A stretch of 64,000 bases of DNA, from assembly GCF_963676935.1 (NCBI RefSeq), contig NZ_OY781470.1, positions 2,824,680 to 2,888,679 on the forward strand, read 5' to 3'. Below, piece after piece: positions 32,046 through 41,470 of the stretch. The DNA is from Halarcobacter sp. GTDB taxonomy: Bacteria; Campylobacterota; Campylobacteria; Campylobacterales; Arcobacteraceae. Within the stretch, counting starts at the first letter, position 1; each line of letters opens with the position of its first letter. The translations under genes and the position numbers were made by a program. The notes under the pieces are model-generated. The model had not been told where the DNA came from. It was given only the letters and a program-made list of their open reading frames with translations, and searched no databases.

Positions 32046-33776
32046 TTATTTATTTTGTTGTGATTTTGCATAATTTGTTGCTTTAAATTTATCTATTGCA
32101 TAGATTGCAATATAATCTCTTATAATTTCCCAATCAGTTTCCAAAATATCAATTACCTCTTCTAAAGACTCATTAAACTCTTTTGAAAACCTTGCTTTTT
32201 CTTCATTTTTTAAACTTGCAAATTTTAAATCTTTAAAATACGATAATAATTGTTTATAATTTTTTACATTTCTTAGTTTGAAAAGTAAATCTTTATCCCC
32301 CAATTCTGCACAAAAATAACCAATTGACTCTCCTAAAACTTTTGACTTCTCATGTGTACTCATATTTTTCCCTTTCATTATATTTTTTAAATAAATTTTT
32401 TCAAACTCATATAAACCTTTACCAAAAGATTTTGATTCATTTTTTAGAATATTAAAACTTGTTGTATAATAATACTTTCTAAGAGATTTAAACTCTAAAA
32501 AAGCTTTACACCATTTTTGAAAATTTATATTTATCTCTTTTGAACTTTGTGATAATCCAAATGTCACTATCATATCTGCAAGGTAAATAAAAAGATTACT
32601 CTCTTTATCTTTTTGAATATTTGTTTTTGTTTTTTTTAGTTCCTCTAAAAATTGAATAAACTGATATGCTTTTGTATATTCATTTAAAGACTTTTTAAAA
32701 GTTCCATCTTCAACATAAATAACAAAAGAAATCTCTTGCAAAGCATTAAAAATCTTTTCTTTTAATTTTTTTATTCTTTTCCCTGCTTTTTCATATTCCT
32801 CTTCAATATGACAAATTTTTGAATATAAATACATAAAAAACTTTAACTCAAACTCAATATCACTTTTAGATATATAAAAATTTTTGAATTTTTTCCCAAA
32901 TATTTCATCATCTTGTAATTGACTATAAAAGTTAATATTTGTATTTGTCGTTATTAAAGTATCATCCTCATCTCTAAAACTATTTTTTTCATCTTTTATT
33001 TTTAAATCTCTTTTAAAAATATTTAATGCTTCTATATTAGATGAGTTTGGATAGATAAAAAAAGCAAAGTTAAAATAATGTTGTATTTTTGTACCAAACC
33101 AGTAAATTAAAGCTTCCCATTTGTCTATATTATAATTTTTAGATATTTTTATCATATCATGAAAACTTTTTTGCCCATCTTCAAAATTATGAATAGAAGA
33201 GTTTAAAGCCAAAAAATCATCTTTTACTAAATATGAAGAAAACTTTTCAATATGTTTTTGTAAAGACGATAATACATAAATTTCCTGCTTTGATTTATCA
33301 TAATAACACTTCTCTATCTTATACTCATCTTTAGTGTGATTTTCATTTTCTTGTATATATTTTTCTTCTTTTTTTAAAAGTTCTTCTTTTGATATAGATA
33401 AATAATCAATATGCACTCTAATCAAAGCATTTTTAGAATCATTACTTCCACCATTTTTTATATTTACTTTTGGGGCTTGAGTGAACTCATTTGTATTTGT
33501 ATCAAAAAATATTCTTGTATTTTTTTTATTAAAAGTAACTATTTCTTTTTCTTCTAAGAATTTATTTAAAATCTCAAAAAAGATTTTTTCATCTTTGTAT
33601 TTAAGTTCTAAAAAACTTTTTTCTAATTTAATATCAATATCAAAAGCATACTCTTGTAAGAACTGGTATAAATTTACTAAACCGTTATTAAAAAATACAT
33701 CTTTTACCGTAAACTTTTTAGAAACAATTTTATCTTTTTGTGTAACATTAAATAAATTTTCTTGAACTACTTCCAT
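32046..33776 (-). CDS. cas8b: Cascade large subunit Cas8 (type I-B, Cst1-like by position)
   Basis: A 576-residue, lysine-rich and highly diverged protein, assigned mainly by position between cas6 and cas7 and by size. Cas8 proteins recognise the PAM and recruit Cas3. I see no CxxC zinc-binding pair of the kind many Cst1 proteins have; the few cysteines (for example in CYYDKSKQ and KICHIEEE) are scattered. WEALIYWFGTKIQHYFNFAF near residue 215 is a distinctive hydrophobic segment. ATG at 33776 is chosen over an upstream TTG because GGAGGG lies 8 nt before it. It overlaps cas6 by 10 nt. Confidence 0.8.
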   Translation of the reverse strand: MEVVQENLFNVTQKDKIVSKKFTVKDVFFNNGLVNLYQFLQEYAFDIDIKLEKSFLELKYKDEKIFFEILNKFLEEKEIVTFNKKNTRIFFDTNTNEFTQAPKVNIKNGGSNDSKNALIRVHIDYLSISKEELLKKEEKYIQENENHTKDEYKIEKCYYDKSKQEIYVLSSLQKHIEKFSSYLVKDDFLALNSSIHNFEDGQKSFHDMIKISKNYNIDKWEALIYWFGTKIQHYFNFAFFIYPNSSNIEALNIFKRDLKIKDEKNSFRDEDDTLITTNTNINFYSQLQDDEIFGKKFKNFYISKSDIEFELKFFMYLYSKICHIEEEYEKAGKRIKKLKEKIFNALQEISFVIYVEDGTFKKSLNEYTKAYQFIQFLEELKKTKTNIQKDKESNLFIYLADMIVTFGLSQSSKEININFQKWCKAFLEFKSLRKYYYTTSFNILKNESKSFGKGLYEFEKIYLKNIMKGKNMSTHEKSKVLGESIGYFCAELGDKDLLFKLRNVKNYKQLLSYFKDLKFASLKNEEKARFSKEFNESLEEVIDILETDWEIIRDYIAIYAIDKFKATNYAKSQQNK

Positions 33777-34504
33777 AAACAAAACCCTCCACCATAACTT
33801 TGCTTCTCACCAAGTCCACAAGCTAAAGCTACAAACGATAACTTCTGACTTACTTCATCTTCATTTGGTGCTATTTTAAACTTATTTCCAAAGAGTCTTA
33901 CTCTTATGCTTTTATTATCATTTATCTTTTTCATAAAATATATTGATTGTGGTTTTTGATTTTTGATTTCTAGTAGTTGGATAAAGTTTTGTGTTGGTTC
34001 TAGTTTTTCATTGTAAAAGTTTTCGTATTTTTTTAGAAGATTTTTTTGAAGTTGTTCTTGCAGTTTTAAGATATCTCCATCTTTATCTACTGTCCAAAAT
34101 ATTGATTTGTTGTTTTCATCTTTTACTGTAGTGATTGTTGGGGTTATTGTATATAGTTCACTTACAAAAAATTGTTTTACTACTTTTTTTGTTGCTTGTA
34201 GTACTTGAAAAAAACTGTTGTTTACATTTTCTCTTAATAGTTTTTGTAATTTATAAATAAATTCTTCATCTAGTGCGCGTATCACAAACTCATAAGTGTT
34301 TCCTTTTTTATATACCTTGTCTTTTTCTATTGGATAGAAATTCCCAAAACAATAGTTTTTGAAGTCTTTTTCTTCATGTAGCTTTTTCAATACTTCATCT
34401 TTTGTAAAACAATAGTTTATATAGCTAGATAAAGCATCAAAGCTATCATTTAGAGGAATCTCTTTTTTTATATATGCGATGCATTTTAGTTCAAAATATT
34501 TCAA
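33767..34504 (-). CDS. cas6: crRNA-processing endoribonuclease Cas6
   Basis: A 245-residue RAMP protein that cuts the precursor within each repeat, leaving the 8-nt ATTGAAAT handle. The diagnostic glycine-rich loop is at the C-terminus (ACGLGEKQSYGGGFCLW). The start codon is TTG at 34504 with AAAGGA just upstream. It is the first gene of the cas operon, and a TATAAT box lies about 62 nt upstream. Confidence 0.93.
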   Translation of the reverse strand: MKYFELKCIAYIKKEIPLNDSFDALSSYINYCFTKDEVLKKLHEEKDFKNYCFGNFYPIEKDKVYKKGNTYEFVIRALDEEFIYKLQKLLRENVNNSFFQVLQATKKVVKQFFVSELYTITPTITTVKDENNKSIFWTVDKDGDILKLQEQLQKNLLKKYENFYNEKLEPTQNFIQLLEIKNQKPQSIYFMKKINDNKSIRVRLFGNKFKIAPNEDEVSQKLSFVALACGLGEKQSYGGGFCLWK

Positions 34505-34565
34505 TATTAATCCTTTAAGAAGACTATGTCATTAAATTTAAATATCAAATAATATCCAAAAATAA

Positions 34566-34571
34566 ATTATA
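34566..34571 (-). promoter_or_regulatory. Putative -10 box of the cas operon
   Basis: TATAAT read on the minus strand, in the 106-nt AT-rich gap between the decarboxylase-like gene and cas6. No good -35 hexamer is visible, as is common for vegetative promoters in this phylum. No terminator was seen between the two genes, so read-through is possible. Confidence 0.45.
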
Positions 34572-34610
34572 TTATTTATTTTTAGTTAAGTATAAATAAG
34601 CTTTTTCTTT

Positions 34611-35972
34611 TCATTCTACCTTAGCAAGTTTAGAATGCACAGGTATATTTATCGCATTTATATTTGGTTCTTCGTTATTATGGAAATCAAATTTTAGTTT
34701 TACATCTGGTCCAAAGATAAGACAATGGGTTGATCCTCCAAAATGAAACATACCTAACTCTTCACCTTTTTTGATTTTTTGTCCTTTTTTTACTGTAATT
34801 TCGCATGATGATACTTCTGCCATTCCTATTGCTATAAAACACATTAAACCAATTTTTGGATTATCTGCCTCAATAAAGATTACAGCTCTTGTGGCAACAG
34901 CACTTAAAAAAGGTTGTGAATCGTTTGGTGCGCTTGGGTCTGCTTGTTCTGGGTTTATAAAACCTTGATATCTGTTTTCTAAATAATAGGTTCCATTTAC
35001 TATAAAAGCTTTTTTTATCTTTCCACTTACAGGAGAGTTCCATCTATGGTAACTTAAAGCGCTTAAAAAGGCTTGATAGACTGTCCCACCTTTAAATTTT
35101 TTTGCTAAAGGATCAAAATTCATCATATTTTCTAAAGAATAGGGTTGACCTTTTAACCAAAATTTTGCATCCTCTTGTACATTTTCTACCACTTGTAAAG
35201 GAGCAGATTCGCAAGCATTTACTATGATATCATCACCTTTAGCTATTGGTCTTACTCCTTTTTTAAATTTTCTTGTAAAAAAATCATCCCAAGATTTAAA
35301 ACCATAATATTTGTCATTTGGATTGCACTCAAAAATATCTTCAAATTTTTGTTTTAAGCAAAATTTTTGATCTTTTACATTTACTGCTTCGCAAGCTACT
35401 TTTAGCATCTCTTTTTTTGCAGGTTCGCTTAACCAAGCCAATACTTTAGGAGTTCTTTTAGGAAAACTTTCTATTAATACTTTCCTTGAGTCTTTACTTA
35501 CTAAATATTCACTCCAATAAGCCAATATTTTTTTAAGTTGTTGATTTACCAAAACATTTGAAAAAAACTCATACCCAAAACTTGTTGCCATAGGCCAATC
35601 AAGTAGAGCATTTATAGGAAAACCAATAAGACCACAAGGTTCTTCATCATCACTTTTATCAGGACACTCTGTAAACTGGGGAGCTTGTGTCATAATACCA
35701 TTTAAAAGAGATAAAAATTCATCAAAGTTTTTAACCTCAGGCGTTCCTAATGGAGTTTTTTCTCTCATAATCACTGCTTCAGTAAACATAGAAGTGGCAA
35801 GACCATTTAAAACAGCATCACTTTCTACCATCTGTTTAAAATCTTGTATAGGTTTTATTAAAGGAGCATTTTGTTTTTTTACCTCTTTTTTTAAATCCCT
35901 AATCCAAGCATCAATCTGACCAATACTATTAGGAAGCCAACTTCCAGCTCTTACTTTTTTTAAATGACTCAT
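34611..35972 (-). CDS. Phosphatidylserine decarboxylase-related protein
   Basis: A 453-residue protein with two parts. The N-terminal ~200 residues resemble the PSDC-associated domain (AGSWLPNSIGQIDAWI, then GLIGFPINALLDWPMATSFG). The rest is a PSD-like catalytic domain with the self-processing GGST motif (412-415, in FHFGGSTHCLIFGPDV). Cleavage before Ser414 would give a 40-residue α chain with a pyruvoyl group. This is not the short Psd of membrane phosphatidylethanolamine synthesis but the longer relative found in some fungi and scattered bacteria. The substrate is uncertain. It ends 106 nt upstream of cas6 on the same strand. Confidence 0.82.
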   Translation of the reverse strand: MSHLKKVRAGSWLPNSIGQIDAWIRDLKKEVKKQNAPLIKPIQDFKQMVESDAVLNGLATSMFTEAVIMREKTPLGTPEVKNFDEFLSLLNGIMTQAPQFTECPDKSDDEEPCGLIGFPINALLDWPMATSFGYEFFSNVLVNQQLKKILAYWSEYLVSKDSRKVLIESFPKRTPKVLAWLSEPAKKEMLKVACEAVNVKDQKFCLKQKFEDIFECNPNDKYYGFKSWDDFFTRKFKKGVRPIAKGDDIIVNACESAPLQVVENVQEDAKFWLKGQPYSLENMMNFDPLAKKFKGGTVYQAFLSALSYHRWNSPVSGKIKKAFIVNGTYYLENRYQGFINPEQADPSAPNDSQPFLSAVATRAVIFIEADNPKIGLMCFIAIGMAEVSSCEITVKKGQKIKKGEELGMFHFGGSTHCLIFGPDVKLKFDFHNNEEPNINAINIPVHSKLAKVE

Positions 35973-36102
35973 AACTATTCCTTTATAAAGATTGTTTAAT
36001 TACACCTCTTTTTAATAAACAATCTAATTATAAAGTATTTATGTCACAAGCACTGTCAAAAGGAAAGATTTTGGATTTTTTATTGCTAAATCACGAACTG
36101 AA

Positions 36103-36987
36103 TCACTTCTCCACCAACTCATACATAGCCTTAATCTCCTCAGGCCAAATAGTCTCATCAATAGTTTCTAAAACCATTGGGATATCATCCATTCTACTAT
36201 CATTCATAATAAATTTAAAAGCATCCCAACCTATCTCACCTTCACCTAAGCTGTGATGTCTGTCTACTCTACTTCCTAAAGGTGGTTTTGAGTCATTGAT
36301 GTGCATCCCTTTTAAAAATTCTCTTCCAACAATTTTGTCAAAGTCACCCCAAGTTTTATCATAAGCTTCCCTTGTTCTTATATCGTACCCAGCTGTAAAC
36401 ATATGACAGGTATCTATACATACTCCAACTCTACTTTTATCTTCAACTTTATCTATGATGTAAGCTAAATGCTCAAATTTGTATCCAAGGTTTGTTCCTT
36501 GACCTGCTGTATTTTCGATAACTGCTGTAATACCACTTGTTTTATCTAGTGCTATATTAATTGATTCTGCTATAACTTCTAGACATTGTAACTCTGCACT
36601 ATAAATTAAATCATCATAATCTTCTGCTCTTTTAGAAAACTTTTGTAGATGACTTCCTGGGTGAAAGTTAAGTCTATCAAGTCCAAGGATTTCACATCTT
36701 TGCATCTCATCGATAAAAGCATTTCTACTTTTAATAAGTTTTTCCTCTTCGGGGTGCCCTAAATTAATAAGATAAGAATCATGGGGTAAGATATGTTTTG
36801 GCTGAATACCACTCTCTTCTAAGTTTTTAAACCAAAGGTCTAAAGTTTTATTATCAAAGGGCTTAGCATCCCATCTTTTTTGGTTTTTTGTAAAAAGAGC
36901 AAAGGCTTTTGCTCCTAACTCTTTGGCGTTTAAGGGAGCGTTGAAAACTCCACCTGTTGCACTTACATGTGCTCCAACATATTTCAT
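36103..36987 (-). CDS. nfo: Endonuclease IV (AP endonuclease)
   Basis: A 294-residue zinc-dependent AP endonuclease of base-excision repair. It starts [14 protein letters not shown]. Family motifs include [12 protein letters not shown] near residue 102, [19 protein letters not shown] near residue 155, [17 protein letters not shown] near residue 183, and [22 protein letters not shown] near residue 230. All metal-binding His, Glu and Asp positions appear conserved. It is transcribed away from the NDH-2-like gene. Confidence 0.95.
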   Translation of the reverse strand: MKYVGAHVSATGGVFNAPLNAKELGAKAFALFTKNQKRWDAKPFDNKTLDLWFKNLEESGIQPKHILPHDSYLINLGHPEEEKLIKSRNAFIDEMQRCEILGLDRLNFHPGSHLQKFSKRAEDYDDLIYSAELQCLEVIAESINIALDKTSGITAVIENTAGQGTNLGYKFEHLAYIIDKVEDKSRVGVCIDTCHMFTAGYDIRTREAYDKTWGDFDKIVGREFLKGMHINDSKPPLGSRVDRHHSLGEGEIGWDAFKFIMNDSRMDDIPMVLETIDETIWPEEIKAMYELVEK

Positions 36988-37101
36988 TATTAAATATCCT
37001 CTTTTTTTGTTATATTTTACTAAAAAAGTCTGTAGATAATTTTAAGAGTTGTTTTTACATAGTGTTATTAATCTACACATATAAAAAAAAGATTAGATTA
37101 T

Positions 37102-37170
37102 TTTACAAATTTGTAAAGAGTTATTTTTCAATGGTACAAAATATGTAAATATCTATATCAATATAGATAT
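37102..37170. promoter_or_regulatory. Two perfect palindromes upstream of the NDH-2-like gene
   Basis: A 16-bp perfect palindrome TTTACAAATTTGTAAA lies at 37102-37117. A second element has 10-bp perfect arms, ATATCTATAT (37149-37158) and ATATAGATAT (37161-37170), separated by 2 nt and ending just before the AAGGA ribosome site. Both fit operators or, for the second, an RNA hairpin controlling ribosome access. Confidence 0.5.
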
Positions 37171-37183
37171 GCAAGGACTTTTT

Positions 37184-38383
37184 ATGGATAAAGTAGTAAT
37201 TATAGGTGGTGGATATGCAGGTATTTATGCTCTAAGAGAACTAGTAAAATCAAAAAATATAAAAATAACACTTATTGACAAACACACTTTTCACAACTTA
37301 CAACCCGAGGTTTATGATTTAATTGCAAATAAATCAAATATAGCAGATGTAACTGTAGATTTAACTACACTTTGTGCAGGATTAAACCATCCTTATTTGG
37401 AATATAAAAACTTAAAAGTTAGACAAATAGACCACAATACAAAAAAGATTTTCACAGAAGAAAAAGAGATAGTTGAATTTGATTATCTAGTAATGGCTGC
37501 GGGAACAAGAACATTTTTCCCAACTGCAATCTCAGGATTAAACAATGCTGATGATATAAAAAAACTTCACAGAGCAATGTTTTTTAAACAAAGTTTTGAA
37601 AATGAATTATTTAAAAAGATTAGAGATGAAGCAAAACAGTGTGCTGATACGCATATTGTAGTTGTAGGAGCTGGTTTATCTGGGGTTGAAATAGCAGCAG
37701 AGATGGCATATAACTCTAGAAAATTTTTCAAAAGGGGTAAATTTTCTTGTGATAATATGAAAATCTCTATAATAAGTAGTTCAGATACTATCTTGCCAGG
37801 ATTAACTCCTGAACTTATTAGAATTTCCCATGATAGATTAAAAGAGCTTGGAATAAATGTTATTACAAATACAAAACTTCAAAAATGTGTGGATAAATAT
37901 GCCTTCTTATCTAATGGTACAAAAATCCATTACTCTTTTTTGATTTTTACAGGTGGAGTTGAAGCTTCTAAAATCACAGATGAATTAGATGTAGCTAAAA
38001 ACAAAAAAGGTCAAATAATAGTAAATGAATATATGCAAACTGATAAATATGAAAATATTTTTGCTATTGGAGATATGGCTGAGATTAAAAACAGTGCAGG
38101 AGAGATAATGCCTCCAAATGTTACAATTGCTAGAATCAGTGGTACAAATGCAGGAAAAAATATTTTAAATATTATAAACAAAAAGAAACTAATAAAATGC
38201 CAACCAAAATTAGATGGTATCTTAATTGCTTTAGGTGGACAATATGCCGCAGGAAATATCTTTAATCTTTTCCATGTAAAAGGAAGATTAGCCTATGAGA
38301 TTAAAAAATATGTATTTACTTCTTATAGAGCTCCACTTTTAAAACTTATAAAAACAGGCTATTCAAAACTAAGAAAAATCTAG
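37184..38383 (+). CDS. NDH-2-like FAD-dependent NADH dehydrogenase
   Basis: A 399-residue two-Rossmann flavoprotein. The FAD-binding GGGYAGIYALREL (about residues 7-19), the NAD-binding GAGLSGVEIAAEM near residue 160, and the FAD-contacting NIFAIGDMAE near residue 290 are all in place. The C-terminal region (LFHVKGRLAYEIKKYVFTSY) is amphipathic and suits membrane association. The start MDKVVIIGG at 37184 is preferred over an ATG 15 nt upstream because AAGGA lies between them. It is probably the route for NADH oxidation in a cell whose complex I lacks the NADH module. A sulfide:quinone reductase is less likely because its redox cysteines are absent. Confidence 0.85.
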   Translation: MDKVVIIGGGYAGIYALRELVKSKNIKITLIDKHTFHNLQPEVYDLIANKSNIADVTVDLTTLCAGLNHPYLEYKNLKVRQIDHNTKKIFTEEKEIVEFDYLVMAAGTRTFFPTAISGLNNADDIKKLHRAMFFKQSFENELFKKIRDEAKQCADTHIVVVGAGLSGVEIAAEMAYNSRKFFKRGKFSCDNMKISIISSSDTILPGLTPELIRISHDRLKELGINVITNTKLQKCVDKYAFLSNGTKIHYSFLIFTGGVEASKITDELDVAKNKKGQIIVNEYMQTDKYENIFAIGDMAEIKNSAGEIMPPNVTIARISGTNAGKNILNIINKKKLIKCQPKLDGILIALGGQYAAGNIFNLFHVKGRLAYEIKKYVFTSYRAPLLKLIKTGYSKLRKI

Positions 38384-38763
38384 TCCCTTAGGATTTTGAT
38401 TAAGATATTATTTTTTTTATCTCTGAAGATAGTATTTTTTTCATTTTTCTCAAAAAGTTCTTTTATAAAAGTTTCTTTATAGTTTTCATTTAAAAACTCT
38501 TTATTGAAACTTTTAAAACTCTGACAATTGTAAGAGTCTTTACAAACTTTGTCTTTATATATTTTTAATTCTAAAATTGTTGTTCCTGCACTTAAAACTT
38601 CAACTTGGGTATAGTTATTGTATATAGAGATAAACCCTTTATCATAAAATTTTAGTTTTGGTGTTTTTATCAATATTGTTGCGCTAGAAACCACCGTAGG
38701 TTGGTTAAAAGAACAAGAAGTAAAAATCAATATAATGGTTACAAAAAAGAATATTTTTTTTAT
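38380..38763 (-). CDS. Small lipoprotein with an apparent AUA start
   Basis: A 127-residue protein if read from ATA at 38763. That start gives a textbook lipoprotein signal: a KK pair, the hydrophobic core IFFVTIILIF, and lipobox FTSC with Cys16. AAAGGA lies 6 nt before the ATA. The next candidate, TTG at 38730, would remove most of the signal core, and there is no in-frame ATG between the upstream TAA and the lipobox. The mature part is small and charged with two further cysteines (KVCKDSYNC). Family unknown. It converges with the NDH-2-like gene, overlapping it by 4 nt. Confidence 0.55.
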   Translation of the reverse strand: MKKIFFFVTIILIFTSCSFNQPTVVSSATILIKTPKLKFYDKGFISIYNNYTQVEVLSAGTTILELKIYKDKVCKDSYNCQSFKSFNKEFLNENYKETFIKELFEKNEKNTIFRDKKNNILIKILRD

Positions 38764-38835
38764 CTCTTATCCTTTGTTTCAAAAAATTTCACTATAATAC
38801 TAAAAAACGATAAAATATATAATTAAAGGTTATAA

Positions 38836-39909
38836 TTGCTAGTTCATATTTGTTGCGCCGTAGATTCACACTACTTTTTAATGAGAATTCAAGAAGAGTA
38901 TCCAAACGAAGAGATAATTGGTTTCTTTTATGATCCTAATATCCATCCATATAATGAATATAGGCTTAGATATTATGATGTTGAATATTCATGTAAAAAG
39001 TTAGGTATAGAACTTATAGAAGGTCCATATAACCTCGAAGAGTGGTTAAAAAAAGTAAAGGGCTTGGAAAATGAACCTGAAAAAGGTGACAGATGTACAG
39101 TTTGCTTTGATGATAGACTTGAAACAACTGTAAAAAAAGCAAAAGAGCTAGGACATGATAAATTTACAACTACACTTTTAATCTCTCCTAAAAAATCTCA
39201 AGATAAACTTGAAAAAATAGGAAATGAGTTAGAAGAAAAGTATGATTGTAAATTTATTTTTAAAGATTATAGAAGCGGAAGTGGTACCCAAAAACAAGGA
39301 GAACTTGTAAAAGAAAACTCTTTGTATAGGCAAAACTATTGTGGTTGTCTATTTGGACTAACTGCACAAAGAGAGCAGCAGAAAAAAATCATGGATGAGA
39401 TGTTTTCACCTATTTCTAATCAAATTTTACCTGAATCAATTGAAAGTAGATTAGAGATATACAAAAAAAGAGATGAATTAGAAGAGAAAGGTATCCCTTT
39501 TAAAATCATTAAACAAAGATTTCTAAATTATAGATTATTAAAAGGCTTAACTAAAATTGACAAAAAAATAGTCCCATCATATTTCCTTTGCTATTCAACT
39601 TTAAATAATAAGAAGATGAATGGAAGAATTGTATACGAAAAAGATGAGATTCATTATCTAGGTAGAGATGAAGTAAAAATTTTAAGTCTTGATATTTTTA
39701 ATGAGATAGGAAATAGTTCTTATAAATGTACTAAAGATTTAATGTTTAATCCACCAACATTTGAATCTGAACTTAATATCAGAGACAAAGTTACAAAAAA
39801 TCCTTATGGTTTATCAACTATTGTTATTATTGATGAAGTGATTGATGGTAAATATGAGATTGAACTAGATTCTACAATATATGAAGATGTAAAAGAGGTT
39901 ATTGTATGA
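38836..39909 (+). CDS. queH: Epoxyqueuosine reductase QueH
   Basis: A 357-residue enzyme for the last step of queuosine synthesis in tRNA (the non-cobalamin alternative to QueG). It has the adjacent cysteines Cys6-Cys7 (HICCAVDSHY), a CxxC in GDRCTVCFDDR near residue 95, and CGC in NYCGCLFG near residue 172, which bind Fe-S and metal. The C-terminal ~170 residues are an extension beyond the DUF208 core. The start is TTG at 38836, with AAAGG upstream. It overlaps lpxB by 4 nt. Confidence 0.92.
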   Translation: MLVHICCAVDSHYFLMRIQEEYPNEEIIGFFYDPNIHPYNEYRLRYYDVEYSCKKLGIELIEGPYNLEEWLKKVKGLENEPEKGDRCTVCFDDRLETTVKKAKELGHDKFTTTLLISPKKSQDKLEKIGNELEEKYDCKFIFKDYRSGSGTQKQGELVKENSLYRQNYCGCLFGLTAQREQQKKIMDEMFSPISNQILPESIESRLEIYKKRDELEEKGIPFKIIKQRFLNYRLLKGLTKIDKKIVPSYFLCYSTLNNKKMNGRIVYEKDEIHYLGRDEVKILSLDIFNEIGNSSYKCTKDLMFNPPTFESELNIRDKVTKNPYGLSTIVIIDEVIDGKYEIELDSTIYEDVKEVIV

Positions 39910-40949
39910 GGCTTTTAGTCTGTGCAATGGAAACCTCTTCAAACATTCATTTAAAAGAGTTAAAAAAATATCTAAATGATGATATTGAACTTGTAGGAGT
40001 ATATGATAAAGAGTTAGGTAATCCAATGTATGACCTAACAAAACTTGCAATAATGGGGTTCATTGATGCAATAAAAAAGTTAAAATTTTTCTTTCAACTA
40101 AGAGATGAACTTGTACTTGCAGCAAAAGATTGTGACAAAGTTTTACTTATGGATAGTTCTGGATTTAACCTTCCACTAGCAAGAAAAATAAAAGAGACTT
40201 ACCCAAATAAAGAGATTATTTATTATATCTTACCTCAAGCCTGGGCATGGAAGAAAAAAAGAGTATTTAAACTACAAAAATATTGTGATAAACTTTGTTC
40301 TATTTTACCTTTTGAGAAAGAGATTTATACAAACAAAGAAAAAGTTACCTATGTAGGGCACCCTTTATTAGATGAGATTACAGAATATAAAACTACTCTT
40401 GAAAAAACCGATAAAATAGTTTACATGCCAGGAAGTAGAAAGACTGAAATTATAAATCATATGCCAGTTTTTAGAGAAATAAGCCAACAAATAAAAGATA
40501 AAAAACATATACTAATTATCCCTTCAAAATTTGATAAAAAATATATTGAAAGAATTTACGGAGACATCTCAAATTTTGAGATTTCAAATAATGCTCCTAA
40601 AAGTTTAAAAGAAGCAGAGTTTGGATTTATTTGTTCAGGAACAGCAACCTTAGAAGCTTCAATTGTTGGTACACCTTTTGTCTTAAGTTATATTGCTAAA
40701 AAAATCGACTACTTTATAGGAAGAAAGTTTGTAAAACTTCCCCATATAGGATTAGCAAATATATTTTTTGAAAAAATGGGTAAAAACCCTATTCATAAAG
40801 AGTTTTTGCAAGAAGAGGTAACAGTAGAAAATCTTTTAAAAGAGTATAACTCTATGGATAGAGAAAAATACTTAAAAAACTCTGCTATACTAAGAGAATA
40901 TCTGAAACATGGTAGTTCTCAAAATGTAGCTGAAATAATCCAAAACTAA
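39906..40949 (+). CDS. lpxB: Lipid-A-disaccharide synthase
   Basis: A 347-residue GT19 glycosyltransferase that joins UDP-diacylglucosamine and lipid X in lipid A synthesis. Motifs are DSSGFNLPLARKIKE near residue 82, YYILPQAWAWKKKR near residue 106, YVGHPLLDE near residue 150, MPGSRKTEI near residue 174, and CSGTATLEASIVGTPFVLSY near residue 240. It is somewhat shorter than the E. coli enzyme. It starts within the stop of queH (ATGA) and leads the fabZ-lpxA group. Confidence 0.95.
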   Translation: MRLLVCAMETSSNIHLKELKKYLNDDIELVGVYDKELGNPMYDLTKLAIMGFIDAIKKLKFFFQLRDELVLAAKDCDKVLLMDSSGFNLPLARKIKETYPNKEIIYYILPQAWAWKKKRVFKLQKYCDKLCSILPFEKEIYTNKEKVTYVGHPLLDEITEYKTTLEKTDKIVYMPGSRKTEIINHMPVFREISQQIKDKKHILIIPSKFDKKYIERIYGDISNFEISNNAPKSLKEAEFGFICSGTATLEASIVGTPFVLSYIAKKIDYFIGRKFVKLPHIGLANIFFEKMGKNPIHKEFLQEEVTVENLLKEYNSMDREKYLKNSAILREYLKHGSSQNVAEIIQN

Positions 40950-41014
40950 TTTATTTTTGGATAAAATATATGATTTTTAAAATATATATAAATATAAACA
41001 CATAGGATACAAGA

Positions 41015-41458
41015 ATGTTAGATATAATGGAAATTCAAGAAATTTTACCCCATAGATACCCTATTCTTTTAGTAGATAGAATTACTGAAATGGAAAAAGG
41101 TAAAAGTATCATTGGGTATAAAAATATCTCGATAAGTGAACCTGCCTTTATGGGGCACTTTCCAGGGCACCCAATATATCCAGGAGTATTAATCTTAGAA
41201 GGGATGGCTCAAGCAGGTGGAGTTCTTGCATTAAAGAGTAATGATTTATCAAACGAAGAATTAGCAAACAAAGTTATCTATTTTATGAGTATTGATAAAG
41301 CTAAATTTAGAACACCTGTTAAACCAGGAGATAAACTTGAGTATAAAATTGAAGTAAAAAAATTAAGAGGAACCTTAATAGTACTTGATGGTAAAGCTTA
41401 TGTAGATGATTCACTTGTAGCAGAAGCAGAACTTAAAGCTATGATTGTTGATAAATAG
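41015..41458 (+). CDS. fabZ: 3-hydroxyacyl-ACP dehydratase FabZ
   Basis: A 147-residue hot-dog-fold dehydratase of fatty acid elongation. The catalytic His is in [11 protein letters not shown] and the catalytic Glu in [11 protein letters not shown], both in their expected order near residues 49-68. [11 protein letters not shown] is the N-terminal family motif. It is placed between lpxB and lpxA, as in many Gram-negative lipid A clusters, since both pathways draw on hydroxyacyl-ACP. Confidence 0.96.
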   Translation: MLDIMEIQEILPHRYPILLVDRITEMEKGKSIIGYKNISISEPAFMGHFPGHPIYPGVLILEGMAQAGGVLALKSNDLSNEELANKVIYFMSIDKAKFRTPVKPGDKLEYKIEVKKLRGTLIVLDGKAYVDDSLVAEAELKAMIVDK

Positions 41459-41470
41459 TATAGGTAAGCA

